This document shows positions 34,029 through 41,872 of a DNA stretch of 64,000 nucleotides, one piece after another. A program made the translations under genes and the position numbers. Position 1 is the first letter of the stretch, and each line of letters starts with the position of its first letter. Origin of the DNA: Belliella pelovolcani (lineage in GTDB: Bacteria; Bacteroidota; Bacteroidia; Cytophagales; Cyclobacteriaceae); assembly GCF_900156785.1 (NCBI RefSeq), contig NZ_FTOP01000002.1, forward strand, positions 62,001 through 126,000. The letters run 5' to 3'. A model generated the notes under the pieces. It was not told the DNA's origin, did no database searches, and saw only the letters and a program-made list of their open reading frames with translations.

Positions 34029-34334
34029 ATAAATCTGCGAAATCCGCGGAATCCGCGAGCCATTAATTTTAGATGTTAGATTTTAGATTTAGCCTCTTGC
34101 AATGCTTGACAAGATGCAGAAAGCAAAATAAGTTTAGATTTGAATTTTATCTAGTGTTCATCTGTGTCTATCTGTGGTAAAATAAATCTGCGAAATCCGC
34201 GGAATCCGCGAGCCATTAATTTTAGATCTTAGATTTTAGATTTGGGCTCTTACAAAGCTTGACATGGTACAGAAAGCATAATAGGTTTAGATTTGAATTT
34301 TACCTAGTGTTCATCTGTGTCTATCCGTGGTAAA
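34029..34334. repeat. Tandem direct repeat, two units of 153 bp
   Basis: Two near-identical units starting at 34029 and 34182, each with AAATCTGCGAAATCCGCGGA, the phrase TTAGATTTTAGATTT, and a CATCTGTGTCTATC-GTGG ending. The unit belongs to the repetitive DNA typically seen beside GxxExxY genes. The remaining part of 33943-34376 is AT-rich and non-coding. Confidence 0.85.
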
Positions 34335-34376
34335 TTAAACTTGCAAGCAACATAAAACAACAAACTAACCTAATAA

Positions 34377-34757
34377 ATGGAAAAAGAAATCATCTATTCA
34401 GCAGAAGCGCCTGCGCCAATTGGTCCATACAGTCAGGCCGTAAAAGCAGGCAACACCCTTTATGTTTCAGGTCAAATAGCTCTTGATGCTGATTCAGGAG
34501 AACTGATCAATGAAAACATTACCGAAGAAACACATGCTGTCATGAAAAACTTAGAAGCTGTACTTCGACAAGCAGGTTATGGTTTTGCTAATGTGGTCAA
34601 GTGCACCATCTTTATCAAAGATATGGGTCAATTCGGCACCATCAATGAAGCATACGGTCAGTACTTCAAGTCAAATCCCCCTGCAAGGGAAACCGTAGAG
34701 GTCAGCAGACTTCCCAAAGATGTCAATGTAGAAATTTCTTGCATTGCAGTGAAATAG
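34377..34757 (+). CDS. ridA: RidA family reactive-intermediate deaminase
   Basis: 126 residues with the full Rid/YjgF/UK114 pattern: YSAEAPAPIGPYSQAVKAGN at the start, LYVSGQIALDADSGEL, VVKCTIFIKDM and the closing NPPARETVEVSRLPKDVNVE, which includes the conserved arginine in PPARE. The enzyme hydrolyses enamine/imine intermediates such as 2-aminoacrylate released by PLP enzymes. Length is typical. It lies between repeat-rich stretches and has no operon partner. Confidence 0.95.
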   Translation: MEKEIIYSAEAPAPIGPYSQAVKAGNTLYVSGQIALDADSGELINENITEETHAVMKNLEAVLRQAGYGFANVVKCTIFIKDMGQFGTINEAYGQYFKSNPPARETVEVSRLPKDVNVEISCIAVK

Positions 34758-34810
34758 GGGAAGAAAGGGGAAAGGTTAAAGGTACTATCAAGCTTTCCTC
34801 TTACTTTATA

Positions 34811-34950
34811 TACCCCCTTTTACACCAGTAGCCATCTATAATATTGTATGCCGTTAATTTCAATCAGCTGTGGTCGGTAAACTGTGGACTATTGACGATT
34901 ATTCGCATTGATACACGTGAAATATTTAAACATTGCTGTCATTGCGGATA
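34811..34950 (-). repeat. Dispersed TIR element, copy C (subfamily 1, inverted)
   Basis: 140 bp. On the minus strand it begins TATCCGCAATGACAGCAATG and ends GGCTACTGGTGTAAAAGGGG plus GTA, matching copies A and B. It is the most diverged of subfamily 1 at the right end. It lies between the convergent ridA and DUF2867 genes, where it may also act as a bidirectional terminator. Confidence 0.7.
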
Positions 34951-34960
34951 ATCATTTAAA

Positions 34961-35416
34961 TTATTTTACAATCGCACGAAACATCTGTGTAAAGATAAAA
35001 TAGTGTAAAGGCTTCACTAAATACCAATATACCCTCCCAAATGCGCCTTTAGGAATAAATTCTATTTTTTGAAAGAATCGATTGGCTTTAATTTCATAAG
35101 TTATCCACACTTTGCCTGGCAATTTCATTTCTGCCTGGAGCTTCAAATACTTGCGAGACTTATCCACACCTACAACCCTCCAAAAATCAACTTGATCTCC
35201 ATTTCGTAATTCTCTAAATGGCCTACCTTTTCTATATCCAATTCCACCGAGCAACTTATCTACAGCTCCTCGGGTTTTCCAAAGTATGGTTCCATAGTAC
35301 CAGCCTTGTTCTCCTCCGATAGCTTCAATTTTTTTCCAAACACTATCTTCCCGCCCCGATACATCGGCTTCCCATATTTCAATTAATGTGTATTCATAGG
35401 AATTCAAATTTTCCAC
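34961..35416 (-). CDS. DUF2867 domain protein
   Basis: 151 residues. Family features are GWYYGTILWKTRGAVDKLLGG, then GDQVDFWRVVGVD, LQAEMKLPGKVWITYEI and a tail YWYLVKPLHYFIFTQMF. DUF2867 is usually the C-terminal part of YbjT-like SDR proteins and has an SRPBCC-like lipid-binding character. Here it stands alone. Function is unknown. It is divergent from the small membrane protein at 35480 with a 64 bp gap. Confidence 0.83.
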   Translation of the reverse strand: MENLNSYEYTLIEIWEADVSGREDSVWKKIEAIGGEQGWYYGTILWKTRGAVDKLLGGIGYRKGRPFRELRNGDQVDFWRVVGVDKSRKYLKLQAEMKLPGKVWITYEIKANRFFQKIEFIPKGAFGRVYWYLVKPLHYFIFTQMFRAIVK

Positions 35417-35450
35417 AGTGTATAAATTAAAAACTAGCCGATCTAATAAC

Positions 35451-35458
35451 TAACTTTG
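35451..35458 (+). promoter_or_regulatory. Candidate -7 promoter box
   Basis: TAACTTTG matches the Bacteroidota TAnnTTTG -7 consensus, about 22 bp before the start at 35480. No TTG at the expected -33 distance was found. Confidence 0.4.
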
Positions 35459-35479
35459 CCCTGACGAAGTTATGCTGCT

Positions 35480-35962
35480 ATGCCCTTTTTCCCATCTCAA
35501 AGCGAAGTCTTGGTTTCTTCATTGCATAAAGATGAAGTCTTGGCCAACTTACAAGAAGTTACCAAACAAGTAAATTACCTGGATTATGACTTCAAGGGAG
35601 AAAAGCCTCATCAATTCAATGGCAGCATCACCAATGATCAATTCAGGCTATCTTTGGTCATTCAAAAAGCAGATAGTTTTCTCCCACTGATCAAAGGTCG
35701 AGTAGAAGAGACGCCAAAAGGTTCTATCCTTTTTCTGACCTATCGTCTATTTCCCAGCTCTTCCTTTTTCCTGGGATTTTGGAGTTTTGTATGCCTTGCA
35801 TTAGTCTTCTTTTTCTTTTTTGTAGCTGAAAAACCCCTCTATGCTGCAGGCAGTTTGGTATTTGGACTGTTCAATTACAGTTTTGCTTGGCTTCATTTCA
35901 AAAGGAAAATCAAAATCTCTCAAGATATCTTCCATCAACTTCTCGACAAAAATCAACCGTAG
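35480..35962 (+). CDS. Small membrane protein of unknown function
   Basis: 160 residues. The first 85 residues are a mixed alpha/beta soluble segment (VLVSSLHKDEVLANLQEVT), followed by two closely spaced membrane helices at about 95-113 and 120-138 and a short basic tail. The soluble part resembles an SRPBCC-like or DUF domain, but I do not recognise a named family. No operon partner. Confidence 0.65.
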   Translation: MPFFPSQSEVLVSSLHKDEVLANLQEVTKQVNYLDYDFKGEKPHQFNGSITNDQFRLSLVIQKADSFLPLIKGRVEETPKGSILFLTYRLFPSSSFFLGFWSFVCLALVFFFFFVAEKPLYAAGSLVFGLFNYSFAWLHFKRKIKISQDIFHQLLDKNQP

Positions 35963-36067
35963 CAATCAGCAAACTATAAGAGTAAATCCATCAATGGCTA
36001 TGGATTATAAGCATCAGGTAGTAATTTAGCAGACTCAAAGTTAAAACATAAAAAAACCTATATACAC

Positions 36068-37468
36068 ATGAGCATCAGGATAGAAAAAGACACCATGGGG
36101 CCTGTAGAAGTCCCTGCTGACAAGTACTGGGGAGCACAAACCCAAAGATCTATCAACAATTTCAAGATTGGCGGGGAGAGAAACCGCATGCCAATCGAAA
36201 TCATCAGAGCTTTTGCCATCCTGAAAAAGTCTGCAGCCTTAACCAATGCCGAACTTGGCGTATTGGCACAAGATAAAGCGGATATCATTGCCAAGGTCTG
36301 TGATGAAGTCCTAGCTGGTCAGCATGACGATCAATTCCCACTCGTCATTTGGCAGACAGGCTCTGGTACGCAGTCCAATATGAACTCCAACGAGGTGATT
36401 GCTTACAGAGCTCACGTATTATTGGGAGGTTCTTTGGAAGATGAAAAGAAAAAAATCCATCCGAATGATGATGTGAACAAATCTCAATCATCCAATGACA
36501 CTTTTCCTACAGCCATGCACATCGCTGCTTACAAAATGATCGTAGAAACAACCATTCCAGGCATAGAAAAACTTAGAGATACCCTCCAAGCCAAGTCTGA
36601 ACAATTTATGAATGTGGTCAAAATCGGTAGAACACACTTCATGGATGCTACTCCGCTGACTTTAGGGCAAGAGTTTTCTGGCTATGTGGCGCAATTGAAT
36701 CATGGCTTGAGAGCATTGAAAAACACCCTTCCTCACCTCTCTGAATTAGCCCTTGGTGGTACGGCAGTAGGCACTGGGTTGAATACTCCAAAAGGCTATG
36801 CTGAACTTGTAGCCAAGAAAATCGCAGAATTTTCTGGTCAACCGCTAGTTACAGCACCAAATAAGTTTGAGGCATTGGCAGCACATGATGCCATCGTGGA
36901 AGCCCATGGAGCATTGAAGCAATTGGCAGTTAGCTTGATGAAAATCGCCAATGATATCAGAATGCTTTCCTCTGGTCCAAGATCCGGTATTGGAGAAATC
37001 TTAATTCCTGAAAATGAACCAGGTTCTTCCATCATGCCTGGAAAAGTGAACCCTACGCAAGTAGAGGCCATGACCATGGTCGCTGCACAAGTGATGGGTA
37101 ATGATGTAGCCATTTCAGTAGGTGGCTCCAATGGTCACTTTGAATTGAATGTGTTCAAACCAATGATGATCGCCAATTTCCTTCAATCTGCAAGATTGCT
37201 AGGAGATGCCGCAGTATCATTCAATGACAACTGTGCCATTGGCATCGAACCGAACACGCCTTTCATCAAGCAACACTTAGAAAATTCTTTGATGTTAGTT
37301 ACAGCTTTGAACCCACATATAGGTTATGAAAACGCTGCTGCTATTGCTAAGAAAGCACATAAGGAAGGAACTAGCCTCAGAGAAGCTGCTATTGCACTAG
37401 GATTATTGACTAGCGAGCAGTTTGACGAATGGGTGAAACCTGAAGACATGATTGGTAGTTTAAAATAA
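36068..37468 (+). CDS. fumC: Class II fumarate hydratase
   Basis: The iron-independent fumarase of the TCA cycle, 466 residues. The superfamily signature [13 protein letters not shown] is near residue 320, together with [19 protein letters not shown], the [14 protein letters not shown] substrate loop and [20 protein letters not shown]. Length is normal. It is monocistronic and followed by a hairpin terminator. Confidence 0.96.
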   Translation: MSIRIEKDTMGPVEVPADKYWGAQTQRSINNFKIGGERNRMPIEIIRAFAILKKSAALTNAELGVLAQDKADIIAKVCDEVLAGQHDDQFPLVIWQTGSGTQSNMNSNEVIAYRAHVLLGGSLEDEKKKIHPNDDVNKSQSSNDTFPTAMHIAAYKMIVETTIPGIEKLRDTLQAKSEQFMNVVKIGRTHFMDATPLTLGQEFSGYVAQLNHGLRALKNTLPHLSELALGGTAVGTGLNTPKGYAELVAKKIAEFSGQPLVTAPNKFEALAAHDAIVEAHGALKQLAVSLMKIANDIRMLSSGPRSGIGEILIPENEPGSSIMPGKVNPTQVEAMTMVAAQVMGNDVAISVGGSNGHFELNVFKPMMIANFLQSARLLGDAAVSFNDNCAIGIEPNTPFIKQHLENSLMLVTALNPHIGYENAAAIAKKAHKEGTSLREAAIALGLLTSEQFDEWVKPEDMIGSLK

Positions 37469-37481
37469 GTCAAATAACAAG

Positions 37482-37515
37482 CGGAAGCTCAGTCTCAAAA
37501 TTGGGCTTCCTTTTC
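37482..37515 (+). terminator. Terminator after fumC
   Basis: GGAAGC pairs with GCTTCC across a short loop region, followed by TTTTCATTTT, directly behind the fumC stop. Confidence 0.6.
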
Positions 37516-37532
37516 ATTTTAAAATTAATCAT

Positions 37533-37850
37533 ATGAAGAAGTTTTTTATCAACATCTGCTTCGCAATCCTACTTTTTGGAGGAACAGCAACTGCAGCATT
37601 TGCTAAAGGGGAGACTACTACAAAAGATGTAGAAATAGCTCCAGAGGTAAAAGTCAGATTGGACGAAATTGAATCCAGAGTCAATGAAATCAAGGCCATG
37701 GATTTCACCGAACTTAGCAAAGAAGAAAGAAAGGAAATTCGATCGGAATTAAAAGAATTGAAGAAAGAAGCAAAAAGCAATGGCGGTGGACTTTATATCT
37801 CCACAGGTGCCTTGATTGTGATTCTTATTCTATTGATTATCCTTCTTTAA
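37533..37850 (+). CDS. Small envelope protein with signal peptide and C-terminal membrane helix
   Basis: 105 residues. A signal peptide ends near ATAAFAKGE (residue 25), a charged helical segment with coiled-coil spacing runs from 40 to 86, and a membrane helix LYISTGALIVILILLIILL closes the protein. It therefore probably crosses the inner membrane with its charged part in the periplasm. No named family is recognised, although small proteins of this plan are common in Bacteroidota. A terminator hairpin follows. Confidence 0.7.
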   Translation: MKKFFINICFAILLFGGTATAAFAKGETTTKDVEIAPEVKVRLDEIESRVNEIKAMDFTELSKEERKEIRSELKELKKEAKSNGGGLYISTGALIVILILLIILL

Positions 37851-37922
37851 TCTAACCCACAGGTTCTTTGTAAGGTTTTGTGTTGTTCGCATCAATACAA
37901 AAGATGGAGAACTGTGTTTTAT

Positions 37923-37962
37923 AAAACCTTTGGGAACACTCGTTTCTCAAAGGTTTTGTTTT
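37923..37962 (+). terminator. Terminator downstream of the small envelope protein
   Basis: AAAACCTTTG (37923-37932) pairs perfectly with CAAAGGTTTT (37948-37957), followed by GTTTTGAT. A clear stem-loop about 75 bp past the stop. Confidence 0.65.
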
Positions 37963-38082
37963 GATAAATAAACGATAAGATCAATAAAGTTTTTCAAAAG
38001 TCTGATTTTTTAGCATTTAGGCAACGTGAAGCGGCAATTTTCCAACGCTTTCGACTAATTTTAGATTCAAATCTATTGAATT

Positions 38083-38937
38083 ATGCAAAAAGCAACGCTT
38101 ATCATCCAATGCCCTGATCAGAAAGGAATCGTGGCAGTAGTTTCAGACTTTCTATATAAGCATCATGGCAATATTTTGGAAATTGACCAACATGTGGATC
38201 AAGAACTTGGACTATTTTTTATGCGAGCTTGCTGGGAGCTCGATAGTTTTGGATTGGATAAATCAGCCATTCAGGAAGTGTTTGAGCAAGAAATTGGGCT
38301 GAGGTTTAAAATGGATTTTCAGCTCTATTTCAATGATAGAAAGCCAAGGATGGCGATTTTTGTTTCCAAGCTTTCTCACTGTCTTTTTGATATATTGAGC
38401 AGGTACTATGCGGGACAGTTTGAGGTAGAGATTCCCTTGATCATTTCCAATCATCGGGATCTCAAGCGGGTGGTCGAAGCATTTAGAATTCCCTTTCATT
38501 ATATACCCATGGATAAGGCAAACAAATCAGCCATTGAGGACAAGCAAATAGCCTTATTAGAAGAAAATCATGTTGATTTCATTGTCTTGGCTAGATACAT
38601 GCAGATTCTCAGCGGAGACTTTATCAAAAAGTACCCCAACAGAATCATCAATATTCACCATTCATTCCTACCCGCTTTTGTAGGAGCAAAACCATACCAT
38701 GCAGCATACCAACGTGGAGTGAAAATTATCGGAGCCACCGCACACTATGTCACAGAAGAACTCGATGCAGGGCCGATCATAGAGCAAGATGTGTCTCGGG
38801 TAAGGCACCACAATACCGTCGCTGACCTGGTACAGATGGGGCAAGACATAGAAAAAGTGGTGCTTTCAAAAGCCATCAAATACCACTTGGAGCACAAGGT
38901 CCATGCAATCGGCAATAAAACCGTCATCTTCTACTGA
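38083..38937 (+). CDS. purU: Formyltetrahydrofolate deformylase
   Basis: 284 residues. An N-terminal ACT regulatory domain (LIIQCPDQKGIVAVVSDFLY) is followed by the formyltransferase-fold catalytic domain. The active site lies in NIHHSFLPAFVGAKPYHAAY and GATAHYVTEELDAGPIIEQD (conserved N...H...D). PurU releases formate from 10-formyl-THF to balance one-carbon units and feed PurT. Length is typical. Confidence 0.95.
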   Translation: MQKATLIIQCPDQKGIVAVVSDFLYKHHGNILEIDQHVDQELGLFFMRACWELDSFGLDKSAIQEVFEQEIGLRFKMDFQLYFNDRKPRMAIFVSKLSHCLFDILSRYYAGQFEVEIPLIISNHRDLKRVVEAFRIPFHYIPMDKANKSAIEDKQIALLEENHVDFIVLARYMQILSGDFIKKYPNRIINIHHSFLPAFVGAKPYHAAYQRGVKIIGATAHYVTEELDAGPIIEQDVSRVRHHNTVADLVQMGQDIEKVVLSKAIKYHLEHKVHAIGNKTVIFY

Positions 38938-38939
38938 TG

Positions 38940-39120
38940 GAACGCTTATGGAACGCGGATAACGCTGATCTTACTGATCTTCGCGGATGAATTTTGAATC
39001 ATTAAATCCGTGACTATCCGCTCAATCCGTGTCATTCCGATAGTGATCGGAACAGGTCCTGTGGTCAATGGAACGCTGATTTTACGGATTTACGCAGATG
39101 ATCTTTTGATTATTTCAACC
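38940..39120. repeat. Degenerate 'GGAACGC..GCGGATGA' repeats with a palindrome
   Basis: Two diverged copies of a TGGAACGC-x-TGATTTTAC/CTTACTGAT-x-CGCGGATGA phrase near 38938-38990 and 39068-39105, of the same general type as the repeats around the GxxExxY gene. Between them lies the hairpin TTCCGATAGTGATCGGAA (39035-39052). No gene is present. Confidence 0.6.
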
Positions 39121-39190
39121 CTATTTCTATTGTATTTCCACAATATTTCTATCGTATTTCAGTTTATTTCCAATATCCAATCATATCAAC

Positions 39191-40180
39191 TTAATATCCA
39201 TCAATATCAATTTCAATAATCCCCTTCCCAATCACCTTCCTATCCAACATATCCTGTAAAGCTTGAGGGGCTTGGTCTAAGGCATAGGTTTTATAAATGT
39301 GCTGGGAAATTTTTCCTGATTGAATCAGTTTTACAAGCTCCATGATATTCTGCTGGCTTTGCTTGGGTTCCTCTTTAGAGAATCTTCCCCAGAAAACCCC
39401 CATCACAGCACAACCCTTTAGCAGAGCGAGGTTGAAGGGTAAATTGGGGATTTCACCTCCCGCAAAGCCAACCACCAAATATCTTCCTTTCCAAGCTATC
39501 CCTCGCAAAGCTGGCTCCGCATACTTATCACCCACTACATCCAAGACTACATCTACCCCTTTGCCATCGGTAATGGACTTGATCCGCTCTTTGAGGTCTT
39601 CTTGTTCATAATTGATCAATTCGCTGGCTCCTTGGGAAGCACAGGCTTCAAGCTTTTCGGCTGTTGAAGCTGCGGCGATTACTTTAGCTCCCATGACTTT
39701 CCCCAATGCAACTGCCGCCAAACCCACACCTCCAGAAGCGCCCAGTACTAAAAGGGTCTCTCCAGTCTGTAAATTTGCCCTATCCTTCAAGGCATGATAA
39801 GCTGTCCCAAATGTGTACAATGTAGAAGCAGCGGTGATAAAGTCCATCTGAGGAGGAATAGGGAAAACCCGACCGGCCTCCACTTTCACCTTTTCTGCAA
39901 AACCTCCCCAGCCGCAAAGTGCCAAGACACGTTGCCCTACTTGTAGGTGCTTCACAGCACTTCCTACCTTTTCCACTATGCCTGACACTTCCCCTCCAGG
40001 AGAGAAAGGTAGCTCTGGTTTGAATTGGTATTTGTTCTGAATGATCAGCACATCAGGAAAATTCACTGCACAAGCGGCAACCTGAATCAGTACTTCTCCT
40101 TCGCTAATTTCAGGCTCGGGCACATCACTATAGGTCAATGATTCAGGTAGTCCGTGTTTTTGACAAAGTATCGCTTTCAT
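39191..40180 (-). CDS. NADPH:quinone oxidoreductase (medium-chain dehydrogenase/reductase)
   Basis: 329 residues, zeta-crystallin/Qor type without zinc ligands. The N-terminal GroES-like domain (PEPEISEGEVLIQVAACAVN, then FPDVLIIQNKYQ) is followed by PFSPGGEVSGIVEKVG and the Rossmann motif LVLGASGGVGLAAVALGK. Members reduce quinones or 2-alkenals with NADPH. The final residues (EIDIDGY) are encoded in a simple repetitive stretch rich in ATCAATATC, which may be a recent 3' change. Substrate is not determined. Confidence 0.88.
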   Translation of the reverse strand: MKAILCQKHGLPESLTYSDVPEPEISEGEVLIQVAACAVNFPDVLIIQNKYQFKPELPFSPGGEVSGIVEKVGSAVKHLQVGQRVLALCGWGGFAEKVKVEAGRVFPIPPQMDFITAASTLYTFGTAYHALKDRANLQTGETLLVLGASGGVGLAAVALGKVMGAKVIAAASTAEKLEACASQGASELINYEQEDLKERIKSITDGKGVDVVLDVVGDKYAEPALRGIAWKGRYLVVGFAGGEIPNLPFNLALLKGCAVMGVFWGRFSKEEPKQSQQNIMELVKLIQSGKISQHIYKTYALDQAPQALQDMLDRKVIGKGIIEIDIDGY

Positions 40181-40343
40181 AGATAAAAGTTTTGACTAAA
40201 ATAGGCAATTCTTATTATATCCCGTAATTTTGAGGCATTGTGAAAATCAGCACTTTGACTGCATCAGGCATCAAAGTACCTGTTTTTGATCAGCCTTGTA
40301 GCTGCAAAAGTGTTTGACGAAGTATTAAAACCAAAACCCAAGT

Positions 40344-41732
40344 ATGTCAGTAAAACAGTATATTCAAGACAATCAGGAGAAATTTCTGAGTGAACTTTTA
40401 GACTTACTGAGAATCCCATCGGTAAGTGCAGATCCCAAATTCAAAGATGATGTATTCGCTGCGGCGGAATTTGTGAGGGCAAGCTTAGAAAAAGCTGGTG
40501 CCGACAAAGTAGAACTTTGCCAGACTGCTGGATACCCTATTGTCTATGGAGAGAAAATCATCAATCCTGAACTGCCGACTGTTTTGGTCTATGGGCACTA
40601 TGATGTGCAGCCTGCTGATCCCTATGAACTTTGGGATTCGCCTCCTTTTGAGCCAGTCATCAAAAAGACCGAAAGACATCCCGAGGGAGCCATCTTCGCC
40701 AGAGGTTCAGCCGATGATAAGGGACAGTTTTACATGCATGTCAAAGCCTTCGAAGCCATGATGGCCAATGAAGACCTGCCTTGCAACATCAAATTCATGA
40801 TAGAAGGAGAAGAAGAAGTTGGCTCTGAGCACTTGGATATTTTTGTGAAAGAAAACAAGGAAAAGCTCAAAGCTGATGTGGTATTGGTATCTGATACACA
40901 CATGATTTCTTTGGAAAACCCTTCCGTAACTGTAGGCTTGCGAGGACTTGCCTACATGCAGGTGGAAGTGACTGGTCCAAATAGAGACCTACACTCAGGA
41001 ACTTACGGAGGAGCTGTGGCCAACCCGATCAACATCCTTTGCAAAATGATCGCTTCTCTTCAGGATGAGAATAACCACATTACCATCCCTGGCTTTTATG
41101 ACAAAGTAGAAAATTACTCCGTTGACTATAGAAAAGCCCTGAATGATGCGCCATTTGATATAGAAGCTTATAAAAAGGAGCTTGATATCAATGAGGTACA
41201 CGGAGAAGTGGGCTACTCCACCATCGAGCGTGTGGGTATCCGACCTACTTTGGACGTAAACGGCATCTGGGGAGGCTATACAGGAGAAGGCGCCAAGACA
41301 GTACTTCCTTCTAAAGCCTACGCTAAAATCTCCATGCGCTTGGTGCCCAACCAAGACCATAAGGAAATTGCTAAGCTTTTTGAAGCACATTTCAAAGCTA
41401 TCGCACCAGATTCAGTGAAAGTGACAGTCACTCCACATCATGGAGGTCAAGCGGCAGTAGTCTCTACCGATACAGCTGGCTACAGAGCAGCTGACCTAGC
41501 GATACAAGAAGCCTTCGGCAAAAAAGCCATTCCTACTCGTGAAGGAGGTTCCATTCCAATTTGCTCGCTTTTCCAGCAAGAACTTGGGCTAGACCCTATT
41601 TTGCTAGGCTTTGGACTAGATACTGATGCGCTGCATTCGCCAAATGAACACTATGGCGTGAAAAACTACTACATGGGCATCGAAACCATCGCACTCTTCT
41701 TCAAACACTTCAAAAATGAAGCAAGCAAATAA
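40344..41732 (+). CDS. M20 family dipeptidase
   Basis: 462 residues, similar to cytosolic non-specific dipeptidases/CNDP. Metal ligands are in LVYGHYDVQPADP, FARGSADDKGQ, MIEGEEEVGSEH and near the C-terminus GLDTDALHSPNE; the lid domain is in between (GPNRDLHSGTYGG). It is a two-zinc cytoplasmic peptidase. Length is typical. A strong hairpin terminator follows. Confidence 0.93.
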   Translation: MSVKQYIQDNQEKFLSELLDLLRIPSVSADPKFKDDVFAAAEFVRASLEKAGADKVELCQTAGYPIVYGEKIINPELPTVLVYGHYDVQPADPYELWDSPPFEPVIKKTERHPEGAIFARGSADDKGQFYMHVKAFEAMMANEDLPCNIKFMIEGEEEVGSEHLDIFVKENKEKLKADVVLVSDTHMISLENPSVTVGLRGLAYMQVEVTGPNRDLHSGTYGGAVANPINILCKMIASLQDENNHITIPGFYDKVENYSVDYRKALNDAPFDIEAYKKELDINEVHGEVGYSTIERVGIRPTLDVNGIWGGYTGEGAKTVLPSKAYAKISMRLVPNQDHKEIAKLFEAHFKAIAPDSVKVTVTPHHGGQAAVVSTDTAGYRAADLAIQEAFGKKAIPTREGGSIPICSLFQQELGLDPILLGFGLDTDALHSPNEHYGVKNYYMGIETIALFFKHFKNEASK

Positions 41733-41746
41733 GTTATAGTAAGCCT

Positions 41747-41786
41747 ACTCCAAGTAAAACATGTTGTTTTGCTTGGAGTTTTGGTT
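41747..41786 (+). terminator. Terminator after the M20 dipeptidase
   Basis: ACTCCAAG-T-AAAAC pairs with GTTTT-G-CTTGGAGT over a 5-nt loop, then a TTTTGGTTT tail. Confidence 0.7.
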
Positions 41787-41829
41787 TATCAGCTTAGCAT
41801 TGGAACATTTCTCACTGAACTTTCCTCGC

Positions 41830-41837
41830 TATTTTTG
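41830..41837 (+). promoter_or_regulatory. Candidate -7 box for the DsbD-like gene
   Basis: TATTTTTG matches TAnnTTTG 35 bp before the start at 41873. The nearest TTG upstream is 27 bp away rather than the usual 19, so support is partial. Confidence 0.35.
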
Positions 41838-41872
41838 CCTTTTTACATTCAGTTTAGCATTCAACTACGATC

